Shown here: in pieces, positions 61,036 through 64,000 of the stretch | Layout: the number at the start of each line of letters is the position of its first letter | How positions within the stretch are numbered: the first letter of the stretch is position 1 | Assembly: GCF_014643595.1 (NCBI RefSeq) | Contig: NZ_BMJT01000011.1 | Coordinates: 1-64,000 of the forward strand | DNA: 64,000 nucleotides | Reading direction: 5' to 3' | Origin: Lysinibacillus alkalisoli | GTDB taxonomy: Bacteria > Bacillota > Bacilli > Bacillales_A > Planococcaceae | The notes under the pieces: generated by a model | Databases searched by the model: none | What the model saw: only the letters and a program-made list of their open reading frames with translations | Told to the model about the DNA's origin: nothing | Position numbers and translations under genes: made by a program

Positions 61036-62076
61036 CTATGCCAAACTACGCTTCTCACTAATACAAGCGATGATTTCATCTGCTACTTTTGACGCTAATG
61101 ATAACTCAGATGTAAAGCCGACACAGGAGCAATTCATCTCACCTAAAATATACGTGTCCTGTCCGTTGTCATCGGTATCTAAAATAAAGTCCGCTGTCCA
61201 TAAAAGTGGAATATCATAACCGCCTAATTTTTGTTGAATCATAGGCAGTTGTGCTAAAAAGTCGGTAATTAATTTCTCCCATAAAATTGGCGGGTCATAG
61301 CGATATTGAGCGCCTGAAAATAAAGTAGCACTAAAAGCATTTGCGCCTTCAGCCGGTTTTTTATGTACGACATTGACAGGTGTGTTGCGCAGCATTAATA
61401 AACGAATTTCTCCTTCCTTAATACGTGGCAAAAAGGGCATATCCACAAGCATGCCATTTTGCCCGATAATATATTGTTCACAAAACAGCATAAACTCTCC
61501 TAACTTCCAATACTCTACATGATTATCTTTAGCTTCTGTACACTTAATCTTTGTAGATAAGGGCACTTCAGTAGCTGATGTAGGTACTGCTTCAGCAAGC
61601 TGGATACGCCAAATCCCCTCACCAGTTGAGCCTCGGTTTTGTTTTAATACGCGTTCGTTATGTAAAAGGGCTTTCGGAAACTGATAGAAAAAATCGCTCA
61701 TCGTATAATAAGCGTATGTATCTGTTGGTACGAGATTACTGTCTGTTAGCTTAACTAGCGCATCTTTAGCACCATAACCTACCATAGCATCAGGGTGAGG
61801 TAAACCTACAATTCCGTGTTCGCATAATTCACGTAACATCGCAAAATATTCAACCTCGCCAACAAGGTTGCCAGGGTTAATGCGGGAAACATAAGCGCAA
61901 GCATTAGCTAACATATATTGACGAATTTCTTCCCGCTTTTCTACATCAAAGAAAATTACTTCAGCTTCATACCCTTTAGCAATCAATGCATTAACCATTG
62001 GCATCGTATCTTTGCGGTGACCATTTTCCCCTTTATCTGTACCACCAGCTACTTCAAAAAAGATGATTTTTTTCAT
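61036..62076 (-). CDS. Cj0069-family ATP-grasp-like protein
   Basis: About 346 residues. 'KKIIFFEVAGGTDKGENGHRKDT' and 'VLKQNRGSTGEGIWRI' (glycine-rich ATP loop) are the pattern of the Cj0069 family, an ATP-grasp-like group. 'YILGEMNCSCVGFTSEL' near the end resembles the Mg-binding 'E.N' of ATP-grasp ligases. The ligated substrates are unknown. The start at 62076 has AAAGGAGGAGTAACA upstream. A single gene. Confidence 0.75.
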   Translation of the reverse strand: MKKIIFFEVAGGTDKGENGHRKDTMPMVNALIAKGYEAEVIFFDVEKREEIRQYMLANACAYVSRINPGNLVGEVEYFAMLRELCEHGIVGLPHPDAMVGYGAKDALVKLTDSNLVPTDTYAYYTMSDFFYQFPKALLHNERVLKQNRGSTGEGIWRIQLAEAVPTSATEVPLSTKIKCTEAKDNHVEYWKLGEFMLFCEQYIIGQNGMLVDMPFLPRIKEGEIRLLMLRNTPVNVVHKKPAEGANAFSATLFSGAQYRYDPPILWEKLITDFLAQLPMIQQKLGGYDIPLLWTADFILDTDDNGQDTYILGEMNCSCVGFTSELSLASKVADEIIACISEKRSLA

Positions 62077-62193
62077 TGTTACTCCTCCTTTTATCCTATT
62101 CAAAATGAGTATAAAAGATGGTTGTAAACGTTAAGCCCTCTTTTATGTAAAAATATTGTAAAAAAGTAATGTCTCGCATGGCCATCATATGTT

Positions 62194-62235
62194 TTACTTT
62201 GGAGGCGTTTTTCTCGTATAATAGAACGTATATTC
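62194..62235 (+). promoter_or_regulatory. dinB promoter with LexA-like box
   Basis: TTACTT (62194), 17 bp, TATAAT (62217-62222). GAAC-GTAT-ATTC (62224-62235) differs from the Bacillus LexA (DinR) core GAAC-N4-GTTC at one base and lies just after the -10. SOS control is likely but the box is imperfect. Confidence 0.5.
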
Positions 62236-62255
62236 TTATGTGAGGAGTGAATGGG

Positions 62256-63482
62256 ATGTCAATTATTTTACATGTGGATATGAATAGTTTTTATGCTTCG
62301 GTTGAGCAAGCAAAAAATCCTCATTTACTTGGCAAACCTTTAGCTATTGCAGGTAATCCAAGGGAACGCAAGGGAATTATTATTACTTGTTCATATGAGG
62401 CGCGTGCTGTAGGTGTATATACTACAATGCCCTTATTTGAGGCACGCAAACGATGCCCAGATTTAATCGTATTGCCACCTAATTTTCCGATGTACCGAGC
62501 AGCCTCTATCGCCATGTTTGATATTTTACGTGAGTTTTCTTCCTTAGTAGAGCCTGTTTCCATTGATGAAGGTTATGTTGATGTCACTTTATTACAAAAT
62601 CCTCAGCAAGTAGCTTATGAAATTCAACAAACGATTTTAACACGTTTAAAGTTGCCTTGCTCGATCGGTATTGCGCCAAATAAATTTTTAGCAAAAACAG
62701 CCTCTGATCGTAAAAAACCTTTAGGCATTACCATTTTACGCCGACGTGACATGGAGCATGAACTATGGCCTTTGCCTGTTATGGAAATGCATGGGGTAGG
62801 AGAGCGTACAGCAAAAAAATTGCAACAGCTACATATTCATACGATTGGTGACTTAGCTAAGATGTCACCTTATACGATGAAGCTTGCCATGGGTAAAATG
62901 GGTGTGCAATTACAAGAGAGAGCAAATGGGATTGACCGACGTCATGTTAATCCTGAGGCTATTTATGATACAAAGAGTGTGGGTAATTCGCAAACGCTAG
63001 CGCGCGATGAGGAAGATGTAGATGCTTTATATGTTGTATTGCGCCGCTTAAGTGATAAAGTAGCGGTGCGCCTCTATGAAAAAAGATTAGTGGGTACTAC
63101 GATTACAGTGCATATACGAGATCATAATTGGCATACAGTTACGAGAAGCGGCACGTTAGCCAATGCCACACAAGATAAACGGGTGATTTATCAAGAGGCT
63201 GTGCGCTTATTCGAGATAGGATGGAATAATCTCCCTATACGTTTACTTGGTGTTACGATGAATAATGTGATGGATGAGACGCAACAAACAGAACAATTAT
63301 CACTTTTCACATATGAAGAACAGATGAAAGACGAGCCAATTAGGCAACTTGTCGAAAAGCTAACACGTAAATTTGGTGAAGGAAGTATTCAACGTGGTAT
63401 TTCCCTTCCACGCGCAAAAGGTTATCATAGTTATACAAGTTTTAGTAAGGACTTTTTACAAGACCATCAAAAAGGAGAATGA
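62256..63482 (+). CDS. dinB: DNA polymerase IV (Y family)
   Basis: 408 residues. '[15 protein letters not shown]' (first catalytic Asp), '[10 protein letters not shown]' (second Asp-Glu pair), '[14 protein letters not shown]', and helix-hairpin-helix '[13 protein letters not shown]' followed by the little-finger domain. Residues '[10 protein letters not shown]' near the C-terminus resemble a beta-clamp-binding motif (Q-L-S-L-F). ATG 62256 has GAGGAG 8 bp upstream. It is followed 4 bp later by rnz, as in B. subtilis (yqjH-rnz). Confidence 0.94.
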   Translation: MSIILHVDMNSFYASVEQAKNPHLLGKPLAIAGNPRERKGIIITCSYEARAVGVYTTMPLFEARKRCPDLIVLPPNFPMYRAASIAMFDILREFSSLVEPVSIDEGYVDVTLLQNPQQVAYEIQQTILTRLKLPCSIGIAPNKFLAKTASDRKKPLGITILRRRDMEHELWPLPVMEMHGVGERTAKKLQQLHIHTIGDLAKMSPYTMKLAMGKMGVQLQERANGIDRRHVNPEAIYDTKSVGNSQTLARDEEDVDALYVVLRRLSDKVAVRLYEKRLVGTTITVHIRDHNWHTVTRSGTLANATQDKRVIYQEAVRLFEIGWNNLPIRLLGVTMNNVMDETQQTEQLSLFTYEEQMKDEPIRQLVEKLTRKFGEGSIQRGISLPRAKGYHSYTSFSKDFLQDHQKGE

Positions 63483-63486
63483 TGTT

Positions 63487-64000
63487 GTGGAATTACACTT
63501 CCTAGGTACAGGCGCTGGTATGCCTTCAAAAGAGCGCAACACAACAGCGATTGTTTTAAAATTATTAGATGAAATTGGAGAGTTATGGCTATTTGACTGT
63601 GGTGAAGCGACACAACATCAAATTTTACATACACATTTAAAACCGCGTAAAATAACAAAGATTTTTATTACTCATATGCATGGCGACCATATTTTTGGTT
63701 TGCCTGGTTTATTAAGTTCACGTTCTTTTCAGAGTGGCGAAGAAACACTAACCATTTATGGTCCAAAAGGCATTGCGCAATTTGTTGAAATGGCATTAAC
63801 GCTATCCCAAACACATGTTACATATCCCATATCCTATGTTGAAGTCACAGATGGCGTTATTTATGAAGACGAACAATTTATCGTAGAAGTAGCATCACTT
63901 GCTCATGTAATCCCGTGCTATGGTTATCGCGTCACCCAAAAACCGTTACCTGGTGCATTACAGATCGACAAGGCATTAGCACTCGGTGTGCCTAAAGGGC
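63487..64000 (+). CDS. rnz: Ribonuclease Z, 3'-truncated by the window end
   Basis: The first 171 residues of the tRNA 3'-endonuclease. The GTG start (63487) has AAGGAG 9 bp upstream and gives '[17 protein letters not shown]', the RNase Z N-terminus. '[14 protein letters not shown]' and the metallo-beta-lactamase motif '[15 protein letters not shown]' follow, then 'GYRV' and 'PGAL' as in the family. It is coupled to dinB. The C-terminal half lies beyond the window. Confidence 0.93.
   Translation, partial: MELHFLGTGAGMPSKERNTTAIVLKLLDEIGELWLFDCGEATQHQILHTHLKPRKITKIFITHMHGDHIFGLPGLLSSRSFQSGEETLTIYGPKGIAQFVEMALTLSQTHVTYPISYVEVTDGVIYEDEQFIVEVASLAHVIPCYGYRVTQKPLPGALQIDKALALGVPKG

Overview
The window reads as a chromosome segment of a low-GC Gram-positive bacterium of the order Bacillales. 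Marker genes and their order (recU-ponA, yppE-mrfA-mrfB-gpsB-rnpB-ypsC-ypvA, ydbS-ydbT, ykkC-ykkD, dinB-rnz) match the Bacillus subtilis backbone. Frequent TTG/GTG starts behind strong AAGGAGG-type sites, an S-box SAM riboswitch and a B-type RNase P RNA agree with this. The gene set (DUF418, cblT/cblS, nrdA/nrdB without nrdI) would suit a Lysinibacillus/Planococcaceae-like member, but that placement is an inference.

Layout. 1-4061: right end of a prophage (tail protein, small late genes, phi-LC3-type holin, and an amidase endolysin whose catalytic domain is circularly permuted). 4062-4785: a type I-C-like CRISPR leader and an array of 8 full repeats plus one degenerate terminal repeat, with no cas gene in view. 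5123-6859: bacilliredoxin, an RsmJ-like methyltransferase and a hypothetical gene, followed by a promoter-driven, probably structured RNA (about 6898-7120). 7167-11936 (minus): DUF418 membrane protein, TetR regulator and a large hybrid histidine kinase with two kinase modules. 12193-25599: conserved cell-wall, recombination, DNA-repair and RNA-processing block with rnpB. 25867-30822: chemoreceptor, DUF4184 protein, YdbS/YdbT PH-domain membrane proteins and an AAA ATPase. 30835-36670: an Eis-like acetyltransferase gene whose last 152 bp are duplicated at 36519-36670. The two copies bracket an AT-rich 4.5-kb insertion with an ABC exporter and a signal peptidase I. 36683-41409: small genes, aspartokinase, and a TetR-controlled YkkCD multidrug pump.

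41583-48223 is a ten-gene cobamide salvage operon. CbiZ, CbiB, CobD, CobU and CobS rebuild the nucleotide loop. CblT and CblS supply alpha-ribazole phosphate from outside, which stands in for the missing CobT. 48224-51854 is a class I ribonucleotide reductase operon behind two NrdR boxes spaced 32 bp apart, a DnaA-box-like sequence and a possible attenuator. 52567-55459 is a SAM-riboswitch methionine-uptake operon (yezD-metQ-metN-metI). 55509-64000 carries YdcF, MFS and LysR genes, an M20 amidohydrolase, a YdjM-like protein, a TPR-like protein, a repeat element with terminator, an ATP-grasp protein, dinB and the start of rnz.

Most of the window is ordinary backbone. The unusual parts are the permuted endolysin, the cas-less array abutting a prophage end, the insertion bracketed by a 152-bp gene-tail duplication, the unidentified RNA at 6.9-7.1 kb, and the two-module kinase.
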